64,000 nucleotides of DNA from contig CAKRAK010000001.1 of assembly GCA_934294885.1 (NCBI GenBank), positions 62,001 to 126,000 on the forward strand, given 5' to 3'. The notes beneath the pieces were generated by a model that saw nothing but the letters and a program-made list of their open reading frames with translations, did not search any database and was not told where the DNA came from. Below are positions 35,202-44,040 of this stretch, piece by piece (the first letter of the stretch is position 1; every line of letters begins with the position of its first letter). The stretch comes from an uncultured Lachnospiraceae bacterium. Lineage in GTDB: Bacteria > Bacillota > Clostridia > Lachnospirales > Lachnospiraceae. A program made the position numbers and the translations under genes.

Positions 35202-35828
35202 CTATAGCCGTCGCTCTGCATCCTCCACATTCTGATATCCGTATAATTTTGCTGTATAATCCATAGTCATATAAGCAAGATTTTTATTGTCTGTGGATAA
35301 GTCAACAATAAACCGTCCATACAAGGATAACAGTTCATCTGAATAGGTTCCAAGCTCCCCTCTTAAATAAGTTTCATAGGATGTGGAAAATGCCGTATCC
35401 TCATAAGTATGGATTGCTCTTGCATTACCGGCCATTTTGGGAAATTCCTTTGCAAATTCTTCCATCCATTCTACCTGAATCTTTATAATTGCCTCCATGA
35501 TTCCTTTTCTTTTTTCGGAAAGAACCGGAAAGGAAGCCTTAATCTTGTCATATTCCTCCGGTGCGGTACTTTCCATCATCCGCCCGTATTTTTCCGTAAT
35601 CAGATTTCTGCCATTTTTCAGAGAATTATCAATATGCCATAAATATTCCTTTAACATATCTTCCGTCCATGTTAAATACTGGCTCTTTCTCATAATGGAA
35701 AATGTATGAAAATCATCCTGACAGCTTGCTCTTCCACCTTCATTTTTTACCTGATCAAATTCCGTCCATTCATAATCTATAATTTCCTTTACTAATTGTT
35801 CCTTTGTTATTGTTTCATTTTTTTCCAT
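35202..35828 (-). CDS. DUF4125-family protein
   Basis: This 208-residue soluble protein matches DUF4125: VKEIIDYEWTEFDQVKNEGG near the N-terminus, RKSQYLTWTEDML in the middle, and a helical C-terminus. No catalytic residues are established for the family. Its start codon shares a base with the stop of the upstream TPR-DUF4037 gene (TAATG), so the two are translated together and probably act together. Confidence 0.88.
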   Translation of the reverse strand: MEKNETITKEQLVKEIIDYEWTEFDQVKNEGGRASCQDDFHTFSIMRKSQYLTWTEDMLKEYLWHIDNSLKNGRNLITEKYGRMMESTAPEEYDKIKASFPVLSEKRKGIMEAIIKIQVEWMEEFAKEFPKMAGNARAIHTYEDTAFSTSYETYLRGELGTYSDELLSLYGRFIVDLSTDNKNLAYMTMDYTAKLYGYQNVEDAERRL

Positions 35829-37582
35829 TATTCATACTCCTTTTTCATCAATGCTTTTCTTAAAACAGCCTGACCTTGTACCTCCAGATAAGGATCTGCC
35901 ATATCCGACAGCTCCATCTTTTGTAATACATCCGTAACCAGCTTTGCAATAATTTCAATAGTCTGGGCAATCATGTCATTTGGATTTGGATTACCGTTAT
36001 ATGTATAATGCTCCCATACCTGACGCTGGGACGGCATATCCCCAATGGCATCCAATATCGGACCGATTTCAGGAAGCACCTGCAAGGTACCCATCATTTT
36101 CCGCTTCCACTTGTAATAGGGACAATAGGTACGATTCAGCAGATACACAACCTCCATAATGGTTTCCATGTATTTTGACAGTGTAATGCCTGCGGTTACA
36201 TAATCACCCCTTGCCATCATCCGTCCGTAATTATACTGCCCGGTCTGGGCTGCATATATTAGTTTTTTTCCAAGTTTTTCAAGCCAGACTCCTTCCGGAT
36301 AATAGGCAAGAAGGCTTTCTCTCTTCCTTGTAAATAATCCCTCTTCATCCACAAAAACCTTACCGTTGGTTGCCGTTGCAAGAAATGCCTCGTCTATGCT
36401 GTTCCATTCTAAAGGATGCTCAGGAATTTTATCCTTTCCAAGAACCCTTTTATAAAAATCATCTATGATACAAACACCACAACGTCCCTGTCCATACACG
36501 GTATCTTCCCTGATATAACCGGCAAACACCTTTGGCAGCTCCTCATATGCTGCCTGTAATGCTATACCCATGGCATCATAAGTCTCCCGGGTCACCCACA
36601 TGGAAAATCCCGGTCCGCAATCATGATCCATAGATATCCTATCCTCCATTTTAAAACATTCTGACCCCTCACCGCAAAGTCCAACTGCAATCCGTTTCTC
36701 ATATTCCGGAAAATTATCATGAATCATCTTCTTGCCATAGGTCTCATAATAAGCCTGACATAAGTCTAACATATTGTTATAAACCGGATAACCCGCTTTT
36801 TTATATGCCACAAAAAGATCCTTCTGAATCTGGTTATAATTTTGGGTTTTTCCATAGAAATGATTAACATGAAAAAGTGCCGTTTCATAATAACCGACTG
36901 CTGCCTTATAATCCTCCCTCTGCATGTAATAATATCCGAATGCATTAGCCAATCCACTGTAATGCTCATCATCATTTTGGATGGTTGAAAACAGAGTCTC
37001 TGCCTGCTTTAGATGTTCTGCTGCCTTGTCCCATTGCCTCATCTTCGTATATACCTGCCCTAAATTGGTATGAGAAACAGCCTGCTGAACCAGAGTATCC
37101 GGAAGCCTGCAAATGACAGCTAACGCTTTTTCCAGATAAGATACCGCCAACTCATAATGATCTGTTTCCTGATAATAAAGACTATAGTTATTATAAAGAC
37201 CTGCCATACGATAATCATCCGGCTCTAACTGTTTTTCATAAATTGCTTCCGCCTTTTTATAACATGCAGCTGCATCCTGAAACCTCCCCATGGCACGATA
37301 AAGTGTTGCTATATTCAACCATGAGGTTCCCGCTCCTGTTGTTTCCTGCAAGTCCATCTGTACAAGGAGCGCCTGAATCTCTTCTATCGTCTGTAATGCC
37401 TCCGGAAACCGGGTTGTAACACGATAAAACCCGATCAGTTCATTTAGCAGCGTAAGACATGCATTACCATCCTTTTCCTTTGTTGCAATTTCAATCTGCT
37501 CCTTTAAAAAATCCTCTATCCGATTCATCTGCCCTAATGTAAATAATTGTTCTAATTCATCTAACACCTTGTCAATCTTCAT
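35828..37582 (-). CDS. TPR protein fused to a DUF4037 nucleotidyltransferase-like domain
   Basis: This 584-residue protein starts with TPR-like repeats (~residues 1-260, for example WLNIATLYRAMGRFQDAAA and HTNLGQVYTKMRQWDKAAE). A second domain follows (~290-584) that I assign to DUF4037. Its entry, GLCGEGSECF...SMDHDCGPG (~residues 300-323), has the Gly-Ser and D-x-D pattern of the nucleotidyltransferase fold, so transfer of a nucleotide to a small molecule, protein or RNA is a reasonable guess but not shown. AGGAGA precedes the ATG. The DUF4125 gene overlaps its stop. Confidence 0.83.
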   Translation of the reverse strand: MKIDKVLDELEQLFTLGQMNRIEDFLKEQIEIATKEKDGNACLTLLNELIGFYRVTTRFPEALQTIEEIQALLVQMDLQETTGAGTSWLNIATLYRAMGRFQDAAACYKKAEAIYEKQLEPDDYRMAGLYNNYSLYYQETDHYELAVSYLEKALAVICRLPDTLVQQAVSHTNLGQVYTKMRQWDKAAEHLKQAETLFSTIQNDDEHYSGLANAFGYYYMQREDYKAAVGYYETALFHVNHFYGKTQNYNQIQKDLFVAYKKAGYPVYNNMLDLCQAYYETYGKKMIHDNFPEYEKRIAVGLCGEGSECFKMEDRISMDHDCGPGFSMWVTRETYDAMGIALQAAYEELPKVFAGYIREDTVYGQGRCGVCIIDDFYKRVLGKDKIPEHPLEWNSIDEAFLATATNGKVFVDEEGLFTRKRESLLAYYPEGVWLEKLGKKLIYAAQTGQYNYGRMMARGDYVTAGITLSKYMETIMEVVYLLNRTYCPYYKWKRKMMGTLQVLPEIGPILDAIGDMPSQRQVWEHYTYNGNPNPNDMIAQTIEIIAKLVTDVLQKMELSDMADPYLEVQGQAVLRKALMKKEYE

Positions 37583-37645
37583 CCGTCATTTCTCCTGTTA
37601 TGTATTTTATAAAATAGGCGTTTGCGAAACGCTTTTTCTTTTTTG

Positions 37646-37695
37646 ACTTGTGCAAAATTAAATATAGATATATCTATATTTAATTTTGCACAAGT
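37646..37695. repeat. Perfect 50-bp palindrome
   Basis: Twenty-five bases starting ACTTGTGCAAAATTAAA are followed without spacer by their exact reverse complement. It lies between the convergent-side end of the kinase gene and the start of the TPR-DUF4037 gene, both on the minus strand. A smaller hairpin GCGTTT-GCG-AAACGC and a T-rich run lie next to it at 37618-37645. It may be an unusual terminator for the kinase gene, a protein-binding site or a remnant element. Confidence 0.8.
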
Positions 37696-37731
37696 AATAT
37701 CGGTTGTAGAGTGTTTCTTAATTGGCTAATT

Positions 37732-40314
37732 TTATAAAACAAACTTCTTTACCTGTTGTTCCAAATCCGAGATATCAATCGGTTTTGAAATATGAGCATT
37801 CATTCCCGCCTCCATACTATTTTTCTTATCATCCAAAAAGGCATTGGCTGTCATGGCAAATATGGGAATCGTTCTTCCAAGAGGATTTATGCTGTGGCGA
37901 ACAGCTCTTGCTGCATCCAAGCCATTCATGACGGGCATTTGAATGTCCATTAAAATCGCATCATATTCTCCGGGTTTTGCATGCTCAAATGCATCCACCA
38001 ATTCCGCTCCATTGGGATAAATGGTACAATCCGCTCCTCTTAATGCCAAAAGAGCTTTTAAAATTTCCGCATTAAAAGAATGGTCCTCGGCGCACAGAAA
38101 ATGTAAACCCTTTAATACAGAATCCCCGTGAGCCCCCTTTGAAGAGGTAACCGTTCTCCGTTCCTTTAAAGCCTTTAAAAACTTAGATAAGAAAAACGGT
38201 CTTACCTCCTGCTCATCAATAATATTAAAATCGGTAATTGTATGCTTTAATGTATTCTCCTTGCCCATTACGAAAATATCACATGGAGAAACCTCTTTTA
38301 ACCGGTACAGCATTTCCTTTTGTTCATTCTTTCCCGAATAATCTACGAGAATCACATCGGGAGAAGCCATCTTTAAGATTTCCAATCCTTCATTTTCATC
38401 TTTTCCGCATAATAATATAATATCCGTTCCTGACACCGCAGCCTGCATGTTACGAATCAGTGCCTCATCCTTTGATAAGCATAAAATATTTTTGAAGGTC
38501 GTTTCATACCGGAAACCGGTGTCAATCTGCATCGGTAAATCAATCTCAAAACAACTTCCAACTCCTTCTTTGCTTTGGATTTTGATTGTTCCATTCATCT
38601 TATCAACAATTTGTTTGGTAATTGCCATTCCAAGTCCGGTTCCCTGCACCTTGTTGGTAACGGAATTTTCCGCCCGTAAAAAAGGTTCAAAAATATGCTC
38701 TATAAATTCCTCTGTCATGCCACAGCCGGTATCAGACACTGCCACATGCAGACAAACAAAGCCTTCTTCACTCATCTCCTTTTCTTCCACTAACAAACAA
38801 AAAGAACCTTCTGCATCAGTATATTTTGTTGCATTAGATAACAGATTCAAAAAAATCTGGCGCAGCCTCAAACCGTCACCAATCAAATTCTCAGCGGTAA
38901 TATGATTGACCACAATATCAAACCGCTGATTTTTTTCACATGACTGAGCACGGATAATGGTTTCCACCTGTCCGATCTGCTGTGCAAGGCAAATCGGTTC
39001 CTCATTCAATATAAGCTCTCCCGCCTCGATTTTACTCATATCCAGTATATCATTGATTAATCCCAGCAAATGATTTCCCGCCAGCTTTGTTTTCTTAATA
39101 TACAAGCGCTGTTGTTCGGAAAGACCATTTTCCTGTTCCATTAAAGAAGTTACACCAACAATGGTATTCATTGGGGTACGAATGTCATGAGACATATTGG
39201 AAAGGAAATCACTTTTTGCCCGGTTTGCCTCCTCTGCTGCCGCAACCGCTTCCTTTAATTCTGTATTTACCCTTTCTAACACTTCATTATTATGTCGTTC
39301 CACATCAATATCCTGCATTTGCTTCATACGCAAAACAGTAACAATTGCCGTTATACTGATTGCAACCATAATGATAATGAACACCAAAATAAACCGGACG
39401 GAATTTCTAATTAAAGATACCGTATCCATGGCAACGCTATCAGAGGGAACAAGAAAAAGCAGGGTCCAGTCTGCATTGTTCATCTGATATAGGGCATAAT
39501 AATATTCTTCTCCATTTAAAACCGCATTGGAATAAGCAATCCCGTTTTGGGTCAGCTCCTTCTTTGCCTCGTCAAAAGAAGAACCATGCAAATAATCCAT
39601 TTCTCCTAAAATTGAATAAATATTATACCCCGGAATCAAATCCGAACTGCTGAATAATTTTTCACCATTTTCATTCAGTACATAAACACTGTTATTTCCT
39701 TCATATGCACTACATACAAAATAGGGATTAAACTCATTCATATCCCGCTGCATACCATAATAAATAATTTCAATGGTTTCCTGCCCATTTTTTACCTTTA
39801 ACGGTTGCTCTAGTTTTTTTAAGAAGTACATGGCAGTTTCCTCTGTTGTCATGGAGCTTGATACGAAGCTGACCCGTTCCGGCATGGATAAAATATAGGA
39901 CATCTCCGTCATAGTCCCCTGAATACCGTTTTGGCTATAATATCTACCCTTACTGTCAACTGCAATGAAATCAATCTCTTTTTGATCTAAATTGTTCAGA
40001 TGAATCTGTTTTGCCATCAGTCCTTGCATTTCCTCAATGGTGTCCGGATGATAATCACACAAATAATTACCGGAAATTGCTACATCACTCCATTGTTTTT
40101 GCAGCATTTTTTCCAAACTTTCGAATAATTCAATGGTAACCTGCTGCATTTGATGCAATCGTTCCCGGTAAAGAACCCGGTCATTATAGGAACCATACGC
40201 CTTTAAAAAAGCCTGCAAAGAGCCCATCACAATTATGACAAAAATAACGATAATGATTTCCATTCGTGGGCTGATTTTTGCGTTAAACCATTTACTCTCA
40301 TTTTTTCGATTCAT
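37732..40314 (-). CDS. Hybrid sensor histidine kinase with two receiver domains
   Basis: This 860-residue membrane kinase has membrane helices at ~residues 18-38 and ~305-328 enclosing an extracellular Cache-like sensor, a coiled coil, a HisKA domain with the phospho-acceptor His in FLSNMSHDIRTPMN (~residue 377), and an ATPase domain with DTGCGMT and GTGLGMAITK. A degenerate receiver-like segment (VILVDYSG) is followed by a canonical C-terminal receiver with the phospho-acceptor Asp in AILMDIQMPVMNG. It lies 9 bp downstream of the lipoprotein gene, which is probably its sensory partner. No output regulator is adjacent. Confidence 0.93.
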   Translation of the reverse strand: MNRKNESKWFNAKISPRMEIIIVIFVIIVMGSLQAFLKAYGSYNDRVLYRERLHQMQQVTIELFESLEKMLQKQWSDVAISGNYLCDYHPDTIEEMQGLMAKQIHLNNLDQKEIDFIAVDSKGRYYSQNGIQGTMTEMSYILSMPERVSFVSSSMTTEETAMYFLKKLEQPLKVKNGQETIEIIYYGMQRDMNEFNPYFVCSAYEGNNSVYVLNENGEKLFSSSDLIPGYNIYSILGEMDYLHGSSFDEAKKELTQNGIAYSNAVLNGEEYYYALYQMNNADWTLLFLVPSDSVAMDTVSLIRNSVRFILVFIIIMVAISITAIVTVLRMKQMQDIDVERHNNEVLERVNTELKEAVAAAEEANRAKSDFLSNMSHDIRTPMNTIVGVTSLMEQENGLSEQQRLYIKKTKLAGNHLLGLINDILDMSKIEAGELILNEEPICLAQQIGQVETIIRAQSCEKNQRFDIVVNHITAENLIGDGLRLRQIFLNLLSNATKYTDAEGSFCLLVEEKEMSEEGFVCLHVAVSDTGCGMTEEFIEHIFEPFLRAENSVTNKVQGTGLGMAITKQIVDKMNGTIKIQSKEGVGSCFEIDLPMQIDTGFRYETTFKNILCLSKDEALIRNMQAAVSGTDIILLCGKDENEGLEILKMASPDVILVDYSGKNEQKEMLYRLKEVSPCDIFVMGKENTLKHTITDFNIIDEQEVRPFFLSKFLKALKERRTVTSSKGAHGDSVLKGLHFLCAEDHSFNAEILKALLALRGADCTIYPNGAELVDAFEHAKPGEYDAILMDIQMPVMNGLDAARAVRHSINPLGRTIPIFAMTANAFLDDKKNSMEAGMNAHISKPIDISDLEQQVKKFVL

Positions 40315-40323
40315 AAATTACAG

Positions 40324-42117
40324 CTACTCCCATTTGATGTCCTTCTTTGAAAAGGTCGGAAACCGGCTGAAATATTCTCTCATTACATCCAGTCCCAAAA
40401 TACCCGTATCCGTCAGATTTCCCTGCTCCGCCACCTCTTGTGTAACACCGCAGATTACAACCTTGTAGGTTTTATTTTTTTCCGGTATGAAAGAATCCGG
40501 CGCAATCATCTTATACGGAAATGTATTTCCATCTCCGTTTCTATCATACCCCTTTTTTATCAATTCTTCAATCTGTGCACCGGTTAATGTTACGGTTTCT
40601 ATATTTCCTCTCCACCCTGTAGGAAGAATGGTGGTAATTTCCTGATCGGTTACCGGAAGCGCAAATAAACACCCACTTACTCCTTCATAATTCAAACCAC
40701 TATCATCCGGTAATTGATACCATTTATTGAGAGATATCAGAGATAAATCCGCATCACAGGCCTTGGCAAATGCAATCCCAATCAACCGGGCACAATCTTC
40801 GTTTTCAATTTTTTCCGTTACTGTAGTATATGAAATCCGGTTCGTTTCATTTAACAGCTCCTGATTATCATCAAAAGAGTCTACTACACTCTTAAGGGTT
40901 GTATTTCCTTTGATATATTCAATTCCGGTTTCTCCGATGGGAACAATCAAGTTATCCCATCCGGAATAAATAAATGGAGCTGTCAGACCTGCATTTAATT
41001 CTTTCTCTATATCCTTGTAGTAATTATCCTCCCCTACATTAAAATCCTTCAACGGAAGCAATTCCATTTGTGCCTTACTTTCGTTAATTTTCGACATCCC
41101 CTCTACAGTAGATAAAAGCTCCACGACATGTACAGCATCCTCTAATTTCTGTTCGTTTCCTTTTTCCTCCAGTTTTTTATTCAGACCCACATAACGGGAT
41201 ACATTCATAACAAGAACATTTTGGGAACCATCTTCCGATAAATAAGGCATTAATCCGAATTCATCTGTTGTATCCTTTTCCTCTAAAATATTTGTAGAGC
41301 CAAGAAGAAATAAGGTATTCCCCTCTGCCATTATCTTGCGTGTTTTATAATCGCTATCCGGATTGCCTTCTCCATCTAACATTCCGATATCTCTCCACTT
41401 TTCCAATACCCGCATTGCTTCCATCATTTGAGGATTACCCGCTACCGTTGTCTTTCCTTCCAAAAAATCAGCCTGCCACTTTCGTCCGTCCATAGAATTC
41501 AAAAAATTCGTATCCAGAATATTACATATATACTGAAATCCATACCCCGGATATTCTGTTTGTACCAACGCCAATCTACAGCCTGCCTCCTTTACCTTTG
41601 GCGCCAATTCTTCCAGCTCCCGAAAGGATTTCGGTAATTTCCAGCCATGCTTTTCCAACAGAGTTTTATTATATGTAATCCCTATGCATGTATAACTGGT
41701 AGGCAGCATATAAATCTCCCCGTGATCAGAAACCTCATGCAGTCTGGCTTCCAAATAATTATCGGTAAAGGCGTATCCTGACAAGTCAATCAATCGGTCG
41801 CTTACATCACTTTGCCCCGGTGCATAAATGGTAGATATATAAATATCCGGCATGTCATTTGTTTTCAACTGGTTAGAAGTATATGCCGACATATTCTCTC
41901 CGCTGTAGGGTATAACCTCCAAATTGATTTCCGGATATTTTTCATGTACCAAATCTACAAAACCCGACATATTTTTGAACATTGTCATTACCGTGATGGG
42001 TTCATGCACTTCTTTCTGATTTACCCCATTTGGGATATCCGTTCCTTCACACCCCCATAAGGAAACAGCCATCGTAATCCCAAGTAATATTCCCATAGCA
42101 GCCTTCAAGTATCTCAT
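40324..42117 (-). CDS. Extracellular solute-binding lipoprotein with a 5'-nucleotidase-like C-terminal domain
   Basis: This 597-residue protein has a lipoprotein signal (lipobox SLWGC, Cys ~residue 23), a family-1 solute-binding domain (~40-420, with DMPDIYIST and ITYNKTLLEKHGWKLP), then a domain (~440-597) that resembles the C-terminal domain of 5'-nucleotidases: IGIAFAKACDADLSLI, NIETVTLTGAQIEELIKKG and KTYKVVICG. The nucleotidase metallophosphatase domain itself is absent. No ABC permease genes are nearby. The hybrid kinase gene follows 9 bp later, so this is probably a surface sensor component and not a transporter subunit. Confidence 0.85.
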   Translation of the reverse strand: MRYLKAAMGILLGITMAVSLWGCEGTDIPNGVNQKEVHEPITVMTMFKNMSGFVDLVHEKYPEINLEVIPYSGENMSAYTSNQLKTNDMPDIYISTIYAPGQSDVSDRLIDLSGYAFTDNYLEARLHEVSDHGEIYMLPTSYTCIGITYNKTLLEKHGWKLPKSFRELEELAPKVKEAGCRLALVQTEYPGYGFQYICNILDTNFLNSMDGRKWQADFLEGKTTVAGNPQMMEAMRVLEKWRDIGMLDGEGNPDSDYKTRKIMAEGNTLFLLGSTNILEEKDTTDEFGLMPYLSEDGSQNVLVMNVSRYVGLNKKLEEKGNEQKLEDAVHVVELLSTVEGMSKINESKAQMELLPLKDFNVGEDNYYKDIEKELNAGLTAPFIYSGWDNLIVPIGETGIEYIKGNTTLKSVVDSFDDNQELLNETNRISYTTVTEKIENEDCARLIGIAFAKACDADLSLISLNKWYQLPDDSGLNYEGVSGCLFALPVTDQEITTILPTGWRGNIETVTLTGAQIEELIKKGYDRNGDGNTFPYKMIAPDSFIPEKNKTYKVVICGVTQEVAEQGNLTDTGILGLDVMREYFSRFPTFSKKDIKWE

Positions 42118-42184
42118 ATCATCCTCTCCTCTTTTACATATCTTGTATTAGCATTTGCAAAATGCCGATATTTCATATAAAAAA

Positions 42185-42213
42185 AGTATAGCGAACCGAA
42201 TTTTCTTCGTCAA
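42185..42213 (-). promoter_or_regulatory. Promoter of the lipoprotein-kinase operon
   Basis: Minus-strand TTGACG and TATACT are spaced 17 nt apart, about 70 nt before the ATG. The leader contains a small hairpin GCATTT-TGC-AAATGC at about 42151-42166. Confidence 0.65.
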
Positions 42214-42338
42214 CGACACAGACCGGGGTAAAGGGCCTTTTTTCATCGTAATTACCGACAAAAGACTGCAACCTGCGACATGACCTTCCATATTTCGACA
42301 AAGGGTTACTTACTTCGACGTTCACAGAAAATAACAGC

Positions 42339-42367
42339 TTGTCAAATAATTACTATTTATGTAATAT
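42339..42367 (+). promoter_or_regulatory. Promoter of the Na+/alanine symporter gene
   Basis: TTGTCA and TAATAT are spaced 17 nt apart, about 50 nt before the ATG. The leader is too short for a glycine riboswitch. Confidence 0.6.
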
Positions 42368-42416
42368 TAGTAGTGCGGCTGTTTTTTTGCCAGCATTTAT
42401 TTACAGGGAGAAGGAA

Positions 42417-43817
42417 ATGTTAGAAAAAATCGAATCAATTAACCAAGTTATGAACGGATTTATCTGGGGGGTTCCGGCAATGCTTTGCATTATCGGCGTG
42501 GGAATTTTACTTTCTATTCGGACACGTTTTATCCAGATTCGAAAATTTGGTGTTGCCATGAAAAATACAATCGGAAAGATTTTCGACAAAACCCAGGCAA
42601 AGGACGGAACCATGAGTCCTTTTCAGGCAGTGTGTACCGCCCTTGCCGGAACTGTCGGAACGGGAAATATAGCCGGAGTTGCGGGAGCCATTGCATTAGG
42701 CGGTCCCGGAGCCATATTCTGGATGTGGTGTTCTGCTTTTCTTGGAATGTGTACCAAATTTTCAGAGGTGACACTGGCGATTCATTTTCGGGAAAAAAAC
42801 AAAAACGGAGAATATGTAGGAGGTCCTATGTACTACATCAAAAACGGTTTATCTAAGAAATGGCATTTTCTTGCGGTATTATATGCTATTTTCGGAGTAT
42901 TGACTGTTTTTGGTACAGGAAACGCAACTCAGGTCAATACCATCGTTGCTTCTATTAACTCAGCATTATCAAACCTTCATATCATGCAGGAAAACGGCAA
43001 TGATAAAGCAAATCTGATTTTTGGTATCTTTATCGCAGCTCTGGTAGCTATGGTGCTGTTAGGCGGCATTAAGCGAATCGGTCAGGTATCAGAAAAATTG
43101 GTTCCTTTTATGGCTGTGTTATATATCATACTGGCGTGTGGTGTTATCATCCTTAACATCAATGAGATTCCGACTGTATTTGCAGCAATCCTTAAGGGTG
43201 CTTTTTCACCGAGAGCCGTTACCGGCGGTGCCGTTGGAGCGATGTTCCTTTGTATGAAAAAGGGATTTTCCAGAGGCATCTTCTCCAATGAAGCAGGTCT
43301 TGGTACCGGTTCCATTGCCCATGCCTGCGCAGATACCGACAATGCCGCTCACCAGGGAATGTTCGGTATCTTCGAAGTATTTATGGATACCATCGTCATC
43401 TGTACTTTAACCGGCCTTGTTATCCTCTTAGCCGCACCGAACATTACATACGGTCAGGCAGCCGGTGCAGAATTAACCATTTCAGGATTTACAGCCACTT
43501 ACGGAAGCTGGGTTTCCATCTTTACCGCTGTTGCAATGTGCTGCTTTGCATTCAGTACCATTATCGGATGGGGTTTATACGGTTCCAGATGTATTGAATT
43601 TTTAGGTGGTGAAAAACTTGTACGACCGTTTTTAGTAATCTATTCTTTTGTTTCTATTATCGGTGCTACCATCAATCTGGGATTACTTTGGGATATTGCT
43701 GATACCTTTAACGGTTTTATGGTTATTCCGAATCTGATTGCGTTACTGATGTTATCCGGTCAGGTAAAACAGCTTGCCATAGAAGTAGACCAGGCAGAAA
43801 AGGATGGTACGATTTAG
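42417..43817 (+). CDS. Sodium:alanine/glycine symporter (AGCS family)
   Basis: This 466-residue membrane protein imports alanine or glycine with Na+. I start it at the ATG at 42417 after GGGAGAAGG; the frame extends 26 codons further without a site. About ten helices are present, with the family signatures VGTGNIAGVAGA, KKGFSRGIFSNEAGLGTGS and FSTIIGWGLYG. It is a single-gene unit with its own promoter and a strong terminator. The choice between alanine and glycine cannot be made from the sequence. Confidence 0.95.
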   Translation: MLEKIESINQVMNGFIWGVPAMLCIIGVGILLSIRTRFIQIRKFGVAMKNTIGKIFDKTQAKDGTMSPFQAVCTALAGTVGTGNIAGVAGAIALGGPGAIFWMWCSAFLGMCTKFSEVTLAIHFREKNKNGEYVGGPMYYIKNGLSKKWHFLAVLYAIFGVLTVFGTGNATQVNTIVASINSALSNLHIMQENGNDKANLIFGIFIAALVAMVLLGGIKRIGQVSEKLVPFMAVLYIILACGVIILNINEIPTVFAAILKGAFSPRAVTGGAVGAMFLCMKKGFSRGIFSNEAGLGTGSIAHACADTDNAAHQGMFGIFEVFMDTIVICTLTGLVILLAAPNITYGQAAGAELTISGFTATYGSWVSIFTAVAMCCFAFSTIIGWGLYGSRCIEFLGGEKLVRPFLVIYSFVSIIGATINLGLLWDIADTFNGFMVIPNLIALLMLSGQVKQLAIEVDQAEKDGTI

Positions 43818-43860
43818 CCTGATATGCTTGATTACATAGATAAGCTACCCTTGGTAAAGC

Positions 43861-43888
43861 CCGCTCTGATTAGCGGTCGTCAAATGTC
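43861..43888 (+). repeat. Short match to the dispersed hairpin repeat (possible copy 3)
   Basis: GCTCTGATT, a short variable spacer and GTCGTCAAATG occur here and on the minus strand of copy 1. Here the first part forms a hairpin CCGCT-CTGATT-AGCGG. The AAATGCA hairpin is missing. It lies just upstream of the symporter terminator. Confidence 0.4.
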
Positions 43889-43904
43889 CTTGTCGCGCAA
43901 ACTA

Positions 43905-43945
43905 AAAACAGTGCCGGAATCCATAAGGATTCCGGCACTGTTTTG
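43905..43945 (+). terminator. Strong terminator after the symporter gene
   Basis: AACAGTGCCGGAATCC pairs perfectly with GGATTCCGGCACTGTT around ATAA, followed by TTGTTT and preceded by an A-run, so it can also act on the opposite strand. Confidence 0.92.
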
Positions 43946-44040
43946 TTTATGTGAAGCAATGAACCAAGGTATATACTTGCACCATACTTTGGCGACTGCC
44001 TCTACAACTTAAGAAACTCACAAAAGGCGTTTCTCATAAT

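Noticed and set aside
42196..42416. Glycine riboswitch in front of the alanine/glycine symporter
   Set aside because: The promoter lies only ~50 nt before the start and no glycine aptamer core is seen.
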